64,000 nucleotides of DNA from Arthrobacter sp. NEB 688 (lineage in GTDB: Bacteria; Actinomycetota; Actinomycetes; Actinomycetales; Dermatophilaceae), in NCBI RefSeq assembly GCF_013201035.1, contig NZ_CP053707.1:1302001-1366000 (forward strand), given 5' to 3'. Positions 34,314 through 42,712 of this stretch are shown piece after piece. Below the pieces are notes generated by a model. The model searched no databases. It was not told the origin of the DNA and was given only the letters and a program-made list of their open reading frames with translations. Position numbers and translations under genes: made by a program. Positions within the stretch are counted from its first letter, which is position 1. Every line of letters starts with the position of its first letter.

Positions 34314-34691
34314 ATGTCCTCATCCGAGAGGGGGGCGAGGACCCCGAGACAGCGAAGAGAGGTGGACATGAGCATCTCACCGGTGACGGCCCCGACCGAG
34401 GGCCAGTGGGTCACGGAGTGGGCGCCGCTCGGCAAGTGCGCCGGCAGCGACCCCGACGCGCTCTTCGTCCAGGGCAAGGCGCAGCGCGCCGCCAAGGTCG
34501 TGTGCAAGGGCTGCCCGGTCGTGGCCGAGTGCCTGGCCGACGCGCTCGACAACCGCACCGAGTTCGGTGTGTGGGGCGGCATGACCGAGCGGGAGCGTCG
34601 CGCCCTGCTGCGCCGCCGCCCCGACGTGCGCTCGTGGACGGCCCTGCTGTCCGCCGCCAAGTCCCGTGGCGCCGAGGGCGCCATCGCCTGA
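34314..34691 (+). CDS. whiB4: WhiB4-like iron-sulfur transcription factor
   Basis: A 125-residue (or 107-residue) Wbl protein. Four Cys bind a 4Fe-4S cluster: C42, C64, C67 and C73 in the long form (spacing C-x21-C-x2-C-x5-C). GVWGG and TERERRALLRRRPDV follow, and the region around EFGVWGGMTER is close to WhiB4 of M. tuberculosis. The gene has two plausible starts: a leaderless ATG at 34314 and an ATG at 34368 with an AGAGAGG site. Like Rv3681c it lies between a ponA2-type PBP gene and two ArsA-type ATPase genes. WhiB4 is a redox-responsive DNA-binding protein there; a similar role here is inference. Confidence 0.9.
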   Translation: MSSSERGARTPRQRREVDMSISPVTAPTEGQWVTEWAPLGKCAGSDPDALFVQGKAQRAAKVVCKGCPVVAECLADALDNRTEFGVWGGMTERERRALLRRRPDVRSWTALLSAAKSRGAEGAIA

Positions 34692-34806
34692 CCCCTCGGG
34701 CCCGTGGCCGCCGACGGCGCCACCGCCCGACCCCCAGACCCCCCGGTGGGGCCGACCATCCCCCCTGCACGCCCGTGGCACCCCCTGCAGTCACGGGCAC
34801 CGGTCG

Positions 34807-34826
34807 GCCCCGCCGGGGCTCTTTCG
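34807..34826 (+). terminator. Terminator after whiB gene
   Basis: A short GC stem (GCCCC and GGGGC, 34807-34811 and 34815-34819) followed by CTTTCG, one of the few hairpins here with a T-rich tail. The rest of the 166-bp gap is featureless. Confidence 0.5.
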
Positions 34827-34857
34827 TGCGCGGGGGGCGCGGCGGCCGCGGTCCGCG

Positions 34858-36033
34858 TCAGCCGCCGAGCGCGTCGCCGACCGCCCGCAGCCCGTCGAGG
34901 TCGTGGATGTCGGTCGCGGCTGCCGGGACCGTCCGCACCGGGACGCCGGGATGGGTCGCGACGAACCGGCGCACCCGCGCCTCGTGCCGGGTCGCCACCT
35001 CGGCGACGGCGGCGTGCAGCCGCAGCAGCGCCGGCGTCGGGCCGGTGCCCGGGGCGGCGGTGTCGGCGTCGTCGGCGCGGTCCTCGAGCTGCTCGGCCGC
35101 GGCGGACGCCCGCGACCCGCTGAGGCCGGGCGCGGCGAGCTGCTGCATCCGGTTGACGACGACCCCGGCGAGGGGCATCGACTCCGCCTCGAGGCGCTCG
35201 ACGAAGTAGGCGGCCTCGCGCAGCGCGTCGCGCTCGGGGGCGGCGACGACGACGAACGCCGTCGACGGCTCCTTGAGCAGGGCGTACGTGACGTCGGCGC
35301 GCTCGCGGAAGCCGCCGAACATCGTGTCGAGCGCGGCGACGAAGGTCTGGACGTCGGAGAGGAACTGCCCGCCGAGGACCTTCGAGAGGGTCGCCGCCGC
35401 GAGGTTGGCGCCGACCGAGAAGACCTTGAGGTAGGCGCGCCCGCCGGCCTTCGCGGGGGCCATGAGCAGGCGGATGAACCGGCCGTCGAGGAAGGAGCCG
35501 AGGCGCTTCGGGGCGTCGAGGAAGTCCAGGGCCGAGCGCGAGGGCGGGGTGTCGACGACGACGAGGTCCCACGTGCCGTCGGCGTCGGCCTGCGCCCGCA
35601 GCTGGCCGAGCTTCTCCATCGCCATGTACTCCTGCGTGCCGGCGAACGAGCTGGAGACCGCCTGGTAGAAGGGGTTCTCGAGGATCTGGGCGGCCTTCTC
35701 GGGGGTCGAGTGGGCGAGCACGACCTCGTCGAAGGTCCGCTTCATGTCGAGCATCATCGCGTCGAGCGAGCCACCGGCCTCGACCCCGACGCCCTCGACG
35801 GGGCGCGGGGTGTTGTCGAGCGCCGTGAGGCCGAGGGACTGCGCGAGCCGGCGCGCCGGGTCGATGGTGAGGACCACGACGTGGCGCCCGGCCTCCGCGG
35901 CGCGCACCCCGAGGGCCGCGGCCGTCGTCGTCTTGCCGACGCCGCCGCTGCCGCAGCAGACGACGATGCCGGTGGCCGGGTCGGCGAGGAGGGCGTCGAC
36001 GTCGAACGCGTCGGCGGCGGTGCGCGCGGCCAT
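34858..36033 (-). CDS. ArsA/GET3 family ATPase (Rv3680-like)
   Basis: A 391-residue P-loop ATPase with the deviant Walker A CGSGGVGKTTTA (about residues 27-38), LTIDPARRLAQSLG as switch I and VVDTPPSRSALDFLD as switch II. ArsA-family proteins act as dimers, and this one forms a tandem pair with the next gene (1-bp overlap). In mycobacteria the pair Rv3679-Rv3680 is associated with anion or metabolite stress tolerance; the cargo or substrate remains uncertain. No arsenic genes are nearby, so an arsenite pump role is unlikely. Confidence 0.9.
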   Translation of the reverse strand: MAARTAADAFDVDALLADPATGIVVCCGSGGVGKTTTAAALGVRAAEAGRHVVVLTIDPARRLAQSLGLTALDNTPRPVEGVGVEAGGSLDAMMLDMKRTFDEVVLAHSTPEKAAQILENPFYQAVSSSFAGTQEYMAMEKLGQLRAQADADGTWDLVVVDTPPSRSALDFLDAPKRLGSFLDGRFIRLLMAPAKAGGRAYLKVFSVGANLAAATLSKVLGGQFLSDVQTFVAALDTMFGGFRERADVTYALLKEPSTAFVVVAAPERDALREAAYFVERLEAESMPLAGVVVNRMQQLAAPGLSGSRASAAAEQLEDRADDADTAAPGTGPTPALLRLHAAVAEVATRHEARVRRFVATHPGVPVRTVPAAATDIHDLDGLRAVGDALGG

Positions 36034-37046
36034 CAGCGCACCCCCTGCTCGTGCAGCTCGTCGGCGAGGACGCCGACCCCGCCGTCGTCGGTGCCCGTCG
36101 TCAGGGCGGGGAGGGTGACGGTCGGCAGCCCGAGCCCGTCGACCTCGGCGCCGAGCTCGTGCTCGAGGGCGAGGCGGGCCGCGTGGTCGGCGCCCTCGGC
36201 GAGCAGGCCCCCGACGGTCTTCGCGCCGGAGCGCACCCCGACCGCGGCGAGGTCCGCGCGCACCTGCTCCTCGAGCCCGGCCGGGTCGCTCGCCAGCCGT
36301 TCGACGAGGTCCGGGGGCAGCAGCGGCTCGCGGACCTGGTTGACGACGACGGCGCCGACGCCGAAGCCCGCGGCCGAGAGCTCGGCGACGGCGTCGGCGG
36401 TCTCCTGCACGGGCATCTCCTCGAGGAGGGTGACGACGTGGACGAGGCTGCTGCGGGCGCGCAGCATCCGGGTGATGGACTCGGCCTGCTGGTGGATGGG
36501 GCCCATCCGCGCGAGGCCGGCGACCTGCTCGTTGACCCCGAGGAAGCGGGTGACCCGGCCGGTCGGCGGGGCGTCGAGGACGACGGCGTCCCACACGGGG
36601 GAGCCCTGGCCGCGCTTGCCCCCGGTCGTGCGGCCGACCGCCTCGTAGACCTTGCCGGTCAGCAGGACGTCGCGGACGCCGGGCGCGATCGTCGTCGCGA
36701 AGTCGACGACGCCCATCCGCTCGAGCGCCCCGCCGGCCCGGCCGAGCTTGTAGAACGTCTGGAGGTACTCGAGCAGCGCGGCCTTGGCCTCGACCGAGAG
36801 GCCCCAGAGCTCGCCGCCCGAGGGGTCCTGGACGAGACGGACCTCGTCGGTGCCGAGCGGCGGCACCCCGAAGGTCTGGCTGATGCCCTGCCGGTTCTCG
36901 ACCTCGACGAGCAGGACGCGGCGGCCCTGCCGGGCCAGGGCGAGCCCGAGGGCGCTCGCGACCGTCGTCTTGCCGACGCCGCCCTTGCCGGTGACGACGT
37001 GCAGCCGGACGCCCTCGAGGACGCGCGCGAGAGGAGGAGCGGCCAT
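36033..37046 (-). CDS. ArsA/GET3 family ATPase (Rv3679-like)
   Basis: A 337-residue ATPase with Walker A VTGKGGVGKTTVA (residues 18-30), VEVENRQGISQTFG as the switch I equivalent and VLDAPPTGRVTRFL as switch II. It is the upstream member of a two-gene operon; its stop codon overlaps the ATG of the partner. The ATG at 37046 lies six bases after TAGGCT (minus strand), so this operon starts leaderless. The two ATPases are divergent enough to form a specific heterodimer. Confidence 0.9.
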   Translation of the reverse strand: MAAPPLARVLEGVRLHVVTGKGGVGKTTVASALGLALARQGRRVLLVEVENRQGISQTFGVPPLGTDEVRLVQDPSGGELWGLSVEAKAALLEYLQTFYKLGRAGGALERMGVVDFATTIAPGVRDVLLTGKVYEAVGRTTGGKRGQGSPVWDAVVLDAPPTGRVTRFLGVNEQVAGLARMGPIHQQAESITRMLRARSSLVHVVTLLEEMPVQETADAVAELSAAGFGVGAVVVNQVREPLLPPDLVERLASDPAGLEEQVRADLAAVGVRSGAKTVGGLLAEGADHAARLALEHELGAEVDGLGLPTVTLPALTTGTDDGGVGVLADELHEQGVR

Positions 37047-37076
37047 GCGGCCAGCCTAGATCGGGCAGCCGGGCCC

Positions 37077-37865
37077 TCAGGCCGGGTGGTGCGGTCCACC
37101 CCGGCCGAGGGTGAGCTCCTCCACCTCGGCGAGGAGGAGGAGGTAGGCCGGGTGCTCGGGGTCGACGAGGTCGAAGTGGTCGGCGCCGCGGGCCAGGGCC
37201 GTCGTGGCCTTGGCGTCCTCGGCGGTGCGGGTCGCCACGTACGCCTGCGCGACCTCGGGCGGCACGACGTCGTCGTGCTCGCCGCTCACGAGGGCGACCG
37301 GGGCCGTCAGGCGCAGGCGGCCGGGGTCGGCGGCGGCCCAGGCGTCCGGCACCTCGTCGGGCGAGCCGCCGAGGAAGGCGCGGGCGGCGTCGTCGCCGAG
37401 GTGGAGGCGGTCGGCGGTCGCGAGGTCGGCGACGGGTCCGAGCGCGACGGCGCCGAGCAGGTCGGGCACGCGGTCCTCGGAGGCGAGCCACGTCACGAGA
37501 TGGCCCCCGGCCGAGTGGCCGACGAGCACGACGGCGTCGGGCAGGTCGGTGTCGGCGTGGGCCGCCGCGAGGTTCGCGAGGAGGGCGTCGGCGGTGCCGG
37601 GCCACCCGCCGCCGGGCATCCCCGGGCGCGGGTACTCGAGGTTGACGACGTGGAAGCCGTCGCGCGAGAGCGCCTCGGCGAGCGGCCCGAGGTGGGTCCG
37701 GTCGTGGGTCGGGCGCCAGAAGCCCCCGTGGACGAGGGCGACCGTGTAGCCGCGGGCGCGGTGCGGGTCGGGCTCGAACACGTCGTAGACGTCGGTCTGC
37801 TCCGGCCCGGTCACCTCGGTGCGGTCGGGCTGTCGGGCGCTGCGGCTCATGACGTCGTCGCTCAT
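37077..37865 (-). CDS. Alpha/beta hydrolase
   Basis: A 262-residue serine hydrolase. HGGFW forms the oxyanion hole, GHSAGGH carries the nucleophilic Ser, and likely acid and base residues are the Asp in GEHDDVVP and the His in DHFDLVDPEH. The HGGxW type is shared by small esterases and kynurenine-formamidase-like enzymes. The ATG is seven bases after TACGGT on the minus strand. The gene lies just upstream of the ArsA-type operon, with a 30-bp gap, but has its own promoter. Substrate is unknown. Confidence 0.85.
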   Translation of the reverse strand: MSDDVMSRSARQPDRTEVTGPEQTDVYDVFEPDPHRARGYTVALVHGGFWRPTHDRTHLGPLAEALSRDGFHVVNLEYPRPGMPGGGWPGTADALLANLAAAHADTDLPDAVVLVGHSAGGHLVTWLASEDRVPDLLGAVALGPVADLATADRLHLGDDAARAFLGGSPDEVPDAWAAADPGRLRLTAPVALVSGEHDDVVPPEVAQAYVATRTAEDAKATTALARGADHFDLVDPEHPAYLLLLAEVEELTLGRGGPHHPA

Positions 37866-37912
37866 CCCGGCCACCGTAGCCGTGGACGGGGCGCGCGGTT
37901 AGGGTGGCGCGC

Positions 37913-38065
37913 ATGCAGAAGTGGGAGTACGCGACCGTACCGCTCATCGTCCACGCGACGAAGCAGATCCTCGACCAGTGGGGTGAGGACGGCTGGGAGC
38001 TCGTCCAGGTCCTCGCGATGCCCGAGGGCAACCTCGTGGCCTACCTCAAGCGCCCCCGGGCCTGA
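37913..38065 (+). CDS. DUF4177 small protein (Rv3678A-like)
   Basis: A 50-residue protein beginning MQKWEYATVPLI with QWGEDGWELVQVLAMPEGNLVAYLKRP in its second half, the DUF4177 signature (Trp-Glu-Tyr, then GxDGWEL). It is easily missed because of its size. The ATG is seven bases after TAGGGT (37900-37905), so it is leaderless. It ends 1 bp before the RidA gene start, so the two are cotranscribed. Function is unknown. Confidence 0.85.
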   Translation: MQKWEYATVPLIVHATKQILDQWGEDGWELVQVLAMPEGNLVAYLKRPRA

Positions 38066-38066
38066 C

Positions 38067-38540
38067 GTGGGTGCCGTCGAGGACCGCATCGCCGCGCTCG
38101 GGCTGACGCTGCCCGAGGTCGTCCCGCCGCTCGCGGCCTACGTCCCGGCGGTGCTCGACGGCTCGCGCGTCTACGTCTCCGGGCAGGTGCCGTTCGTCGA
38201 GGGCGTGCTGCCCGCGACCGGCCAGGTCGGCGAGCTCGTCGGCCTCGTGACGCCCGAGAAGGCCCAGGAGCTCGCGGCGGTCTGCGCGCTCAACGCCATC
38301 GCGGCCATCCGCTCCGTCGTCGGCGACCTCGACCGTGTCGAGCGCATCGTCAAGGTCACCGGCTTCGTCGCCTCCGACCCCTCGTTCACCGGCCAGCCCG
38401 GTGTCGTCAACGGCGCCAGCGAGCTGTTCGGCAAGGTCTTCGGCGACGCCGGCGTCCACGCCCGCTCGGCCGTCGGGGTGGCCGCGCTGCCGCTCGGGGC
38501 GCCGGTCGAGGTCGAGGTCATCGCCCACGTCCGTGACTGA
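38067..38540 (+). CDS. RidA family protein
   Basis: A 157-residue member of the YjgF/YER057c/UK114 family, which hydrolyse reactive enamine and imine intermediates from amino acid metabolism. Landmarks are VYVSGQVPFVEG, the ALNAIAAIRSV helix and a C-terminal RSAVGVAALPLGAPVEVE with the Arg that usually binds the substrate carboxylate. It is somewhat longer than classical RidA, as in the Rv3678c group. The GTG follows the DUF4177 stop by one base; the next gene overlaps its 3' end by 8 bp. Confidence 0.9.
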   Translation: MGAVEDRIAALGLTLPEVVPPLAAYVPAVLDGSRVYVSGQVPFVEGVLPATGQVGELVGLVTPEKAQELAAVCALNAIAAIRSVVGDLDRVERIVKVTGFVASDPSFTGQPGVVNGASELFGKVFGDAGVHARSAVGVAALPLGAPVEVEVIAHVRD

Positions 38541-39240
38541 GCGGACCGTGCTCCGCCGGCCGGTGGAGGACGTCGGGCTGCTCGAGCGCGCGCAGGCGTG
38601 GGTGGCCGCCGGGGCGTCCGAGGGCGCCGAGCCGCGCCCCGCCGCGACCGTGATGCTCGTGCGCGACACCGACGCCGGGCCCGAGGTGTACGTCCAGCGG
38701 CGCGTGGCGACGATGGCCTTCGCGCCGTCGATGGTCGTCTTCCCCGGCGGGCGGGTCGACCCCGCCGACGCCGGCCTCGACCCCGCGACCCCCGGGCTCG
38801 CCGACCTCGCGTCCCACCTCGGGGTGACGCCGCAGGAGGCGGCGCCCTTCGCGGCGGCCGCCGTCCGCGAGGTCGAGGAGGAGTGCGGCGTGCGCATCGA
38901 GGTCGCGGCCCTGCGCGGGCGCGGCCACTGGATCACGCCGGCCTTCGAGCCGCGGCGCTACGACACGTGGATCCTCGCCGCCGGGATGCCCGAGGGCCAG
39001 GAGGCCGGTGAGACGAGCGGCGAGAGCGACGGCGGCGGATGGGCCCGCGCGTCGGTGCTGCTCGAGCGCGCCGAGCGGGGCGAGGTCCGGATGATGCCGC
39101 CGCAGGTCTGGGCCCTCGAGGCGCTCGACCGCTTCGACTCCGCCGCGGCCTTCCTCGCCGACCGTCCCGACATCCGGCGCGTCGTGCCGGTGCTCGAGCA
39201 GGACCCGGACGGCACGCTCGTCCTCGTCACCGCCCTCTGA
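38533..39240 (+). CDS. Nudix hydrolase
   Basis: A 235-residue Nudix protein of the NUDT19/CoA-type subgroup. MVVFPGGRVDPADAG opens the Nudix region, and after an insertion comes REVEEECGV, the metal-binding helix. The N-terminal RRVATMAFAP and the C-terminal extension of about 80 residues set it apart from MutT-like housecleaning enzymes. The GTG start lies inside the RidA gene (8-bp overlap). Substrate is probably a nucleoside diphosphate derivative; it cannot be specified. Confidence 0.85.
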   Translation: MTERTVLRRPVEDVGLLERAQAWVAAGASEGAEPRPAATVMLVRDTDAGPEVYVQRRVATMAFAPSMVVFPGGRVDPADAGLDPATPGLADLASHLGVTPQEAAPFAAAAVREVEEECGVRIEVAALRGRGHWITPAFEPRRYDTWILAAGMPEGQEAGETSGESDGGGWARASVLLERAERGEVRMMPPQVWALEALDRFDSAAAFLADRPDIRRVVPVLEQDPDGTLVLVTAL

Positions 39241-39264
39241 CCGGGCCGCCTCCGTCCCTCCTCC

Positions 39265-39320
39265 GCGCGACCTGCGGTGGTCCGGGTGCGACCGCAGGGG
39301 GATCCGCGCAGGTCGCGCGC
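39265..39320. repeat. Dispersed palindromic repeat, copy 1
   Basis: Outer 12-bp perfect arms (39265-39276 and 39307-39318) enclose smaller inverted segments. The 47-nt stretch from 39267 matches the one from 53224, with long identical blocks, including an 18-nt identical core. It lies in the 104-bp gap between the Nudix gene and the metallo-beta-lactamase-fold gene. Confidence 0.7.
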
Positions 39321-39344
39321 AGGAGACGGGCCTAGGGTGACCGG

Positions 39345-40199
39345 ATGACGCCAGCGACCCCGTCATCCCCGCCGCCGGACCCGACCGCGCAGCCGCCGGC
39401 CTCGGTCCGGGACCCGTGGGCCGGCGGAGCGGTCACCGAGCGGGCGCACTGCGTCCTCGCGCCTAACCCCGGCCCGATGACCCTCGACGGCACGAACACC
39501 TGGGTGCTGCTCGAACCGGGCTCGACCGAGGCCGTCGTCGTCGACCCCGGGCCGCACGGCGACGCGCACCTGCGGGCCGTGCTCGACCTCGTCGCCGCCC
39601 GCGGCGCCCGGGTCGCGCTGACCGTCCTCACCCACGGCCACCACGACCACGCCGAGGCCGCGCCGCGCTTCGCCGAGCTGTCGGGCGCCCCGACGCGGGC
39701 GGTCGGCGCCGGGCACGACGACCTCGGCGACGGCGACGTGCTGACGGTCGGGGGGCTCGAGCTGCGGGTCGTCGCGACCCCGGGGCACACCGCCGACTCG
39801 GTGTCCTTCGCGCTGGCCGCGGACCACGCCCTGCTCACCGGCGACACCGTCCTCGGCCGCGGCACGACCGTCGTGGCGCACCCCGACGGCGAGCTCGACG
39901 CCTACCTCGGCTCGCTCGAGCGGATCGCCGCGCTCACCGGCGACGGCGCCGTGACGCGCATCCTGCCCGGGCACGGGCCGGTCGTCCCGGACGCCGCCGC
40001 GATGGTCGCGTTCTACCGGACGCACCGGGCGCAGCGCCTGGAGCAGGTCCGGCAGGCCCTGCTCGACGGTGCGGCCGCGGAGGACGACCCGGTCGAGGGC
40101 GTGCTGCGGCGCGTCTACGCCGAGGTGTCGCCGGACGTCTGGCCCGCCGCCCGGATGTCCATCCGGGCCCAGCTGGACCACCTCGGCATCCCCGGCTGA
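39345..40199 (+). CDS. Metallo-beta-lactamase fold hydrolase (LACTB2-like, Rv3677-like)
   Basis: A 284-residue MBL-fold protein with the di-zinc motif THGHHDHAEAA, TPGHTADSV, LLTGDTVLG and a final GHGPVV. NPGPMTLDGTNTWVL near the N terminus and a helical C-terminal tail are typical of LACTB2 relatives, some of which are endoribonucleases. The first 30 residues are Pro-rich and poorly conserved. The ATG at 39345 is exactly six bases after TAGGGT, a textbook leaderless promoter. Its place beside the crp-type gene matches the mycobacterial order as I recall it. Confidence 0.9.
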   Translation: MTPATPSSPPPDPTAQPPASVRDPWAGGAVTERAHCVLAPNPGPMTLDGTNTWVLLEPGSTEAVVVDPGPHGDAHLRAVLDLVAARGARVALTVLTHGHHDHAEAAPRFAELSGAPTRAVGAGHDDLGDGDVLTVGGLELRVVATPGHTADSVSFALAADHALLTGDTVLGRGTTVVAHPDGELDAYLGSLERIAALTGDGAVTRILPGHGPVVPDAAAMVAFYRTHRAQRLEQVRQALLDGAAAEDDPVEGVLRRVYAEVSPDVWPAARMSIRAQLDHLGIPG

Positions 40200-40222
40200 C
40201 CCCGCCGCCCGCAGACCTCACG

Positions 40223-40304
40223 CGTATCGGGTGACCCGATACGCCTGCGCCTCACCCGGGAACGGTTCCGGGGTGAAGCGCGCCCGTATCGGGTGACCCG
40301 ATAC
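40223..40304. repeat. Cluster of three palindromes in a convergent gap
   Basis: GTATCGGG-TGA-CCCGATAC occurs twice in the same orientation (within 40223-40243 and 40285-40304; starts 62 bp apart). Between them is a third imperfect inverted repeat (40253-40275). They lie between the MBL-fold gene and the convergent crp-type gene, where a terminator is expected, but the duplicated element also looks like a protein-binding site. Confidence 0.65.
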
Positions 40305-40375
40305 TCGTGTGACGCGGGGGAGGGTGCGCGTGACTCGGGGAGGGTGCGTGGGACTCGGGGGCGGAGCGGGATGGG

Positions 40376-41053
40376 TCAGCGCGCGCGGCGGCGCAGGCGC
40401 TCGACGTCCATGAGGAGGACCGCCCGCGCCTCCAGGCGCAGCCACCCGCGCGAGGCGAAGTCGGCCAGCGCCTTGTTGACCGTCTCGCGCGAGGCGCCGA
40501 CGAGCTGCGCGAGCTCCTCCTGGGTCAGGTCGTGCGAGACCATGACGCCCTCCTCGACCGGGCGGCCGAAGCGCTTGGCGAGGTCGAGCAGCGCCTTCGC
40601 GACGCGGCCGGGGACGTCGGTGAAGACGAGGTCGGCCAGGACGTCGTTGGTACGGCGCAGCCGGCGGGCCAGCGCGCTCAGCAGCGTGAGCGCGACACCC
40701 GGTCGCTCGTGGAGGAAGTCCTTGAGCTGCTCGTGGCCCATCGAGAGCAGCTGCGTCTCGGCGACGGCGGTCGCGGTGGCCGTGCGGGGCCCGGGGTCGA
40801 AGAGCGAGAGCTCGCCGAACATCTCGCCGGGGCCGAGGATGGCCAGGAGGTTCTCGCGGCCGTCGGTGCTCGTGCGGCCGAGCTTGATCTTGCCCTCGCC
40901 GATGACGTAGAGCCGGTCGCCCTGGTCGCCCTCGTGGAAGAGGACGTCGCCGCGCTCGAGGCGCGAGGGGTTCATCTGCGCGATGAGCCCCTCCGCCGCA
41001 CCGTCGTCGAGGGGGGACAGGAGCGGGGCTTTGCGCACGACGTCGTGGTCCAC
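40376..41053 (-). CDS. crp: Crp/GlxR-type cyclic nucleotide-responsive regulator
   Basis: A 225-residue CRP/FNR family global regulator. The cyclic-nucleotide-binding domain shows GDRLYVIGEGKIKLGR and the phosphate-binding cassette FGELSLFDPGPRTATA; the dimer helix has ALARRLRRTNDVLADL. The DNA-binding domain contains DVPGRVAKALLDLAKRFG and recognition helix SRETVNKALADFASRGW. Identity to M. tuberculosis Crp (Rv3676) and corynebacterial GlxR is evident over long stretches. The GTG start is seven bases after CACACT on the minus strand. Likely controls carbon and central metabolism genes, possibly including acs. Confidence 0.95.
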   Translation of the reverse strand: MDHDVVRKAPLLSPLDDGAAEGLIAQMNPSRLERGDVLFHEGDQGDRLYVIGEGKIKLGRTSTDGRENLLAILGPGEMFGELSLFDPGPRTATATAVAETQLLSMGHEQLKDFLHERPGVALTLLSALARRLRRTNDVLADLVFTDVPGRVAKALLDLAKRFGRPVEEGVMVSHDLTQEELAQLVGASRETVNKALADFASRGWLRLEARAVLLMDVERLRRRAR

Positions 41054-41167
41054 GACGGACAGTGTGCCAGAACGGGCAGGTCCGGGGCCGGGTGGTCACG
41101 GGCCCCGGGCGGGCCCCGGACCGCGCGCTCCCGGGGCCCTGTCGGCGCCCGGCCGTAGGCTGCCGCC

Positions 41168-41956
41168 GTGCCCGTCCGCCCCTCGCCCGCCGTCCGTCGC
41201 GCGGCCACCGGTGACGAGTCACCGGTCGCCCGCACCCGTCGCGCCCGCCGCACGTACCGGGCGCTCCTGGAGCGCTACCCGTACGCCCACTGCGAGCTCG
41301 ACTTCGAGACCCCGCTCCAGCTCCTCGTCGCCACGGTGCTGTCGGCGCAGCCCACCGACGTCATGGTCAACACCGTGACGCCGACGCTCTTCTCGCGCTG
41401 GCCCACCGCCGAGGCGCTCGCGGCCGCCGACCGCGCCGAGATGGAGGCCGTCCTGCGGCCCACCGGTTTCTTCCGGGCCAAGACCAACTCGGTCATCACC
41501 CTCGCGCAGGCGGTCGTCGAGCGCTACGGCGGCGAGGTCCCCGGCCGGCTCGAGGACCTCGTGACGCTCCCCGGCGTCGGCCGCAAGACCGCGAACGTCG
41601 TGCTCGGCAACGCGTTCGGCGTCCCCGGGCTCACCGTCGACACCCACTTCGGCCGGCTCGTGCGCCGCTGGGGATGGACGCAGGAGACCGACCCGGTCAA
41701 GGTCGAGGCCGACGTCGCCGCGATCATCCCCAGGAGTGACTGGACGATGCTCAGCCACGTCGTCATCTTCCACGGCCGGCGCACCTGCTTCGCCCGCAAG
41801 CCCGCCTGCGGCGCCTGCCCGGTCACGCGCTGGTGTCCCTCCTACGGCGAGGGCGAGACCGACCCCGAGAAGGCCACGAAGCTCCTCAGGTTCGAGCTGG
41901 CCCCCGGCGCCGTCCTGCCCGACCCGCCCCCCGGCCCGCTGCCCGACGAGGGCTGA
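41168..41956 (+). CDS. nth: Endonuclease III
   Basis: A 262-residue DNA glycosylase/AP lyase for oxidised pyrimidines in base excision repair. The helix-hairpin-helix [12 protein letters not shown] contains the catalytic Lys, VDTHFGRL the catalytic Asp, and the C-terminal C-x6-C-x2-C-x5-C cluster binds 4Fe-4S. A C-terminal extension follows the cluster. GTG 41168 is six bases after TAGGCT (41156-41161), a leaderless arrangement. Gene order with crp is as in mycobacteria (Rv3674c). Confidence 0.95.
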   Translation: MPVRPSPAVRRAATGDESPVARTRRARRTYRALLERYPYAHCELDFETPLQLLVATVLSAQPTDVMVNTVTPTLFSRWPTAEALAAADRAEMEAVLRPTGFFRAKTNSVITLAQAVVERYGGEVPGRLEDLVTLPGVGRKTANVVLGNAFGVPGLTVDTHFGRLVRRWGWTQETDPVKVEADVAAIIPRSDWTMLSHVVIFHGRRTCFARKPACGACPVTRWCPSYGEGETDPEKATKLLRFELAPGAVLPDPPPGPLPDEG

Positions 41957-42016
41957 GCGGCCGGCTCCCGGCGGACTCGCAGGGCGCCCACACCCGGCGT
42001 GCCTACGATGACGCCC

Positions 42017-42712
42017 ATGACCCCCGCACCCGAGTGGCTGACGCGGCTGGCCACCCGGGCCGACGTCGGTGACCACCCGTGGTTCGCACAGCACCCGGCG
42101 CCGCCGCAGGGCGCGCGCTCCTCGGCGGTCCTCGTCCTCTTCGGGCCCGGCCCGGACGGACGCACCGACGTCGTCCTCACCGAGCGGGCGCACACCCTGC
42201 GCTCGCACCCCGGTCAGGTCTCCTTCCCCGGGGGCCGCACCGACCCCGGTGACGACGGCCCGGTCGGCACCGCCCTGCGCGAGGCGCAGGAGGAGGTCGG
42301 GCTCGCGCCCGAGGGCGTCGAGGTGCTCGCGGCCTACCCCGCCCTGCACCTCGCGCCGAGCGGCAGCGCCGTGACGCCGGTGCTCGGCTGGTGGCCGCGC
42401 CCGGTGCCCGTCGGGGTCGTCGACACCGCGGAGGTCGCCCGCGTCGACCGGGTCGCGGTCGAGGACCTCCTCGACCCCCGCCACCGCTTCACCGCCGTCT
42501 TCGGGCCCTACCGCGGGCCCGGCTTCGAGGTCGACGGCCTCTTCGTCTGGGGATTCACCGCGATGCTCCTCGACACCCTGCTCGACCTCGCCGGCCTGAC
42601 CCGGCCGTGGGACCAGGGGCTCGAGCGCCCGCTGCCGGACCGGGTGCGCTCGCCGTGGATGCGGGGGGCCGAGGACCACCTCGACCCACGCGAGATCGAG
42701 GACGCCCCGTGA
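42017..42712 (+). CDS. CoA pyrophosphohydrolase Nudix protein
   Basis: A 231-residue Nudix hydrolase of the CoA-specific subgroup: RSHPGQVSFPGGRTDPGDDG precedes the Nudix helix REAQEEVGL, with the LRxHxGQVxFPGG signature of NudL/Pcd1. It would cleave CoA to 4'-phosphopantetheine and 3',5'-ADP. ATG 42017 lies seven bases after TACGAT (42004-42009); an upstream ATG at 42008 overlaps that hexamer and is less likely. Its stop codon overlaps the GTG of the protease gene, so they are coupled as Rv3672c-Rv3671c. Confidence 0.9.
   Translation: MTPAPEWLTRLATRADVGDHPWFAQHPAPPQGARSSAVLVLFGPGPDGRTDVVLTERAHTLRSHPGQVSFPGGRTDPGDDGPVGTALREAQEEVGLAPEGVEVLAAYPALHLAPSGSAVTPVLGWWPRPVPVGVVDTAEVARVDRVAVEDLLDPRHRFTAVFGPYRGPGFEVDGLFVWGFTAMLLDTLLDLAGLTRPWDQGLERPLPDRVRSPWMRGAEDHLDPREIEDAP

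Noticed and set aside
34858-37046. ArsA-type ATPases as an arsenite efflux system
   Set aside because: No arsB, arsC or arsR and no metal-binding Cys cluster; gene order matches the mycobacterial Rv3679-Rv3680 pair.
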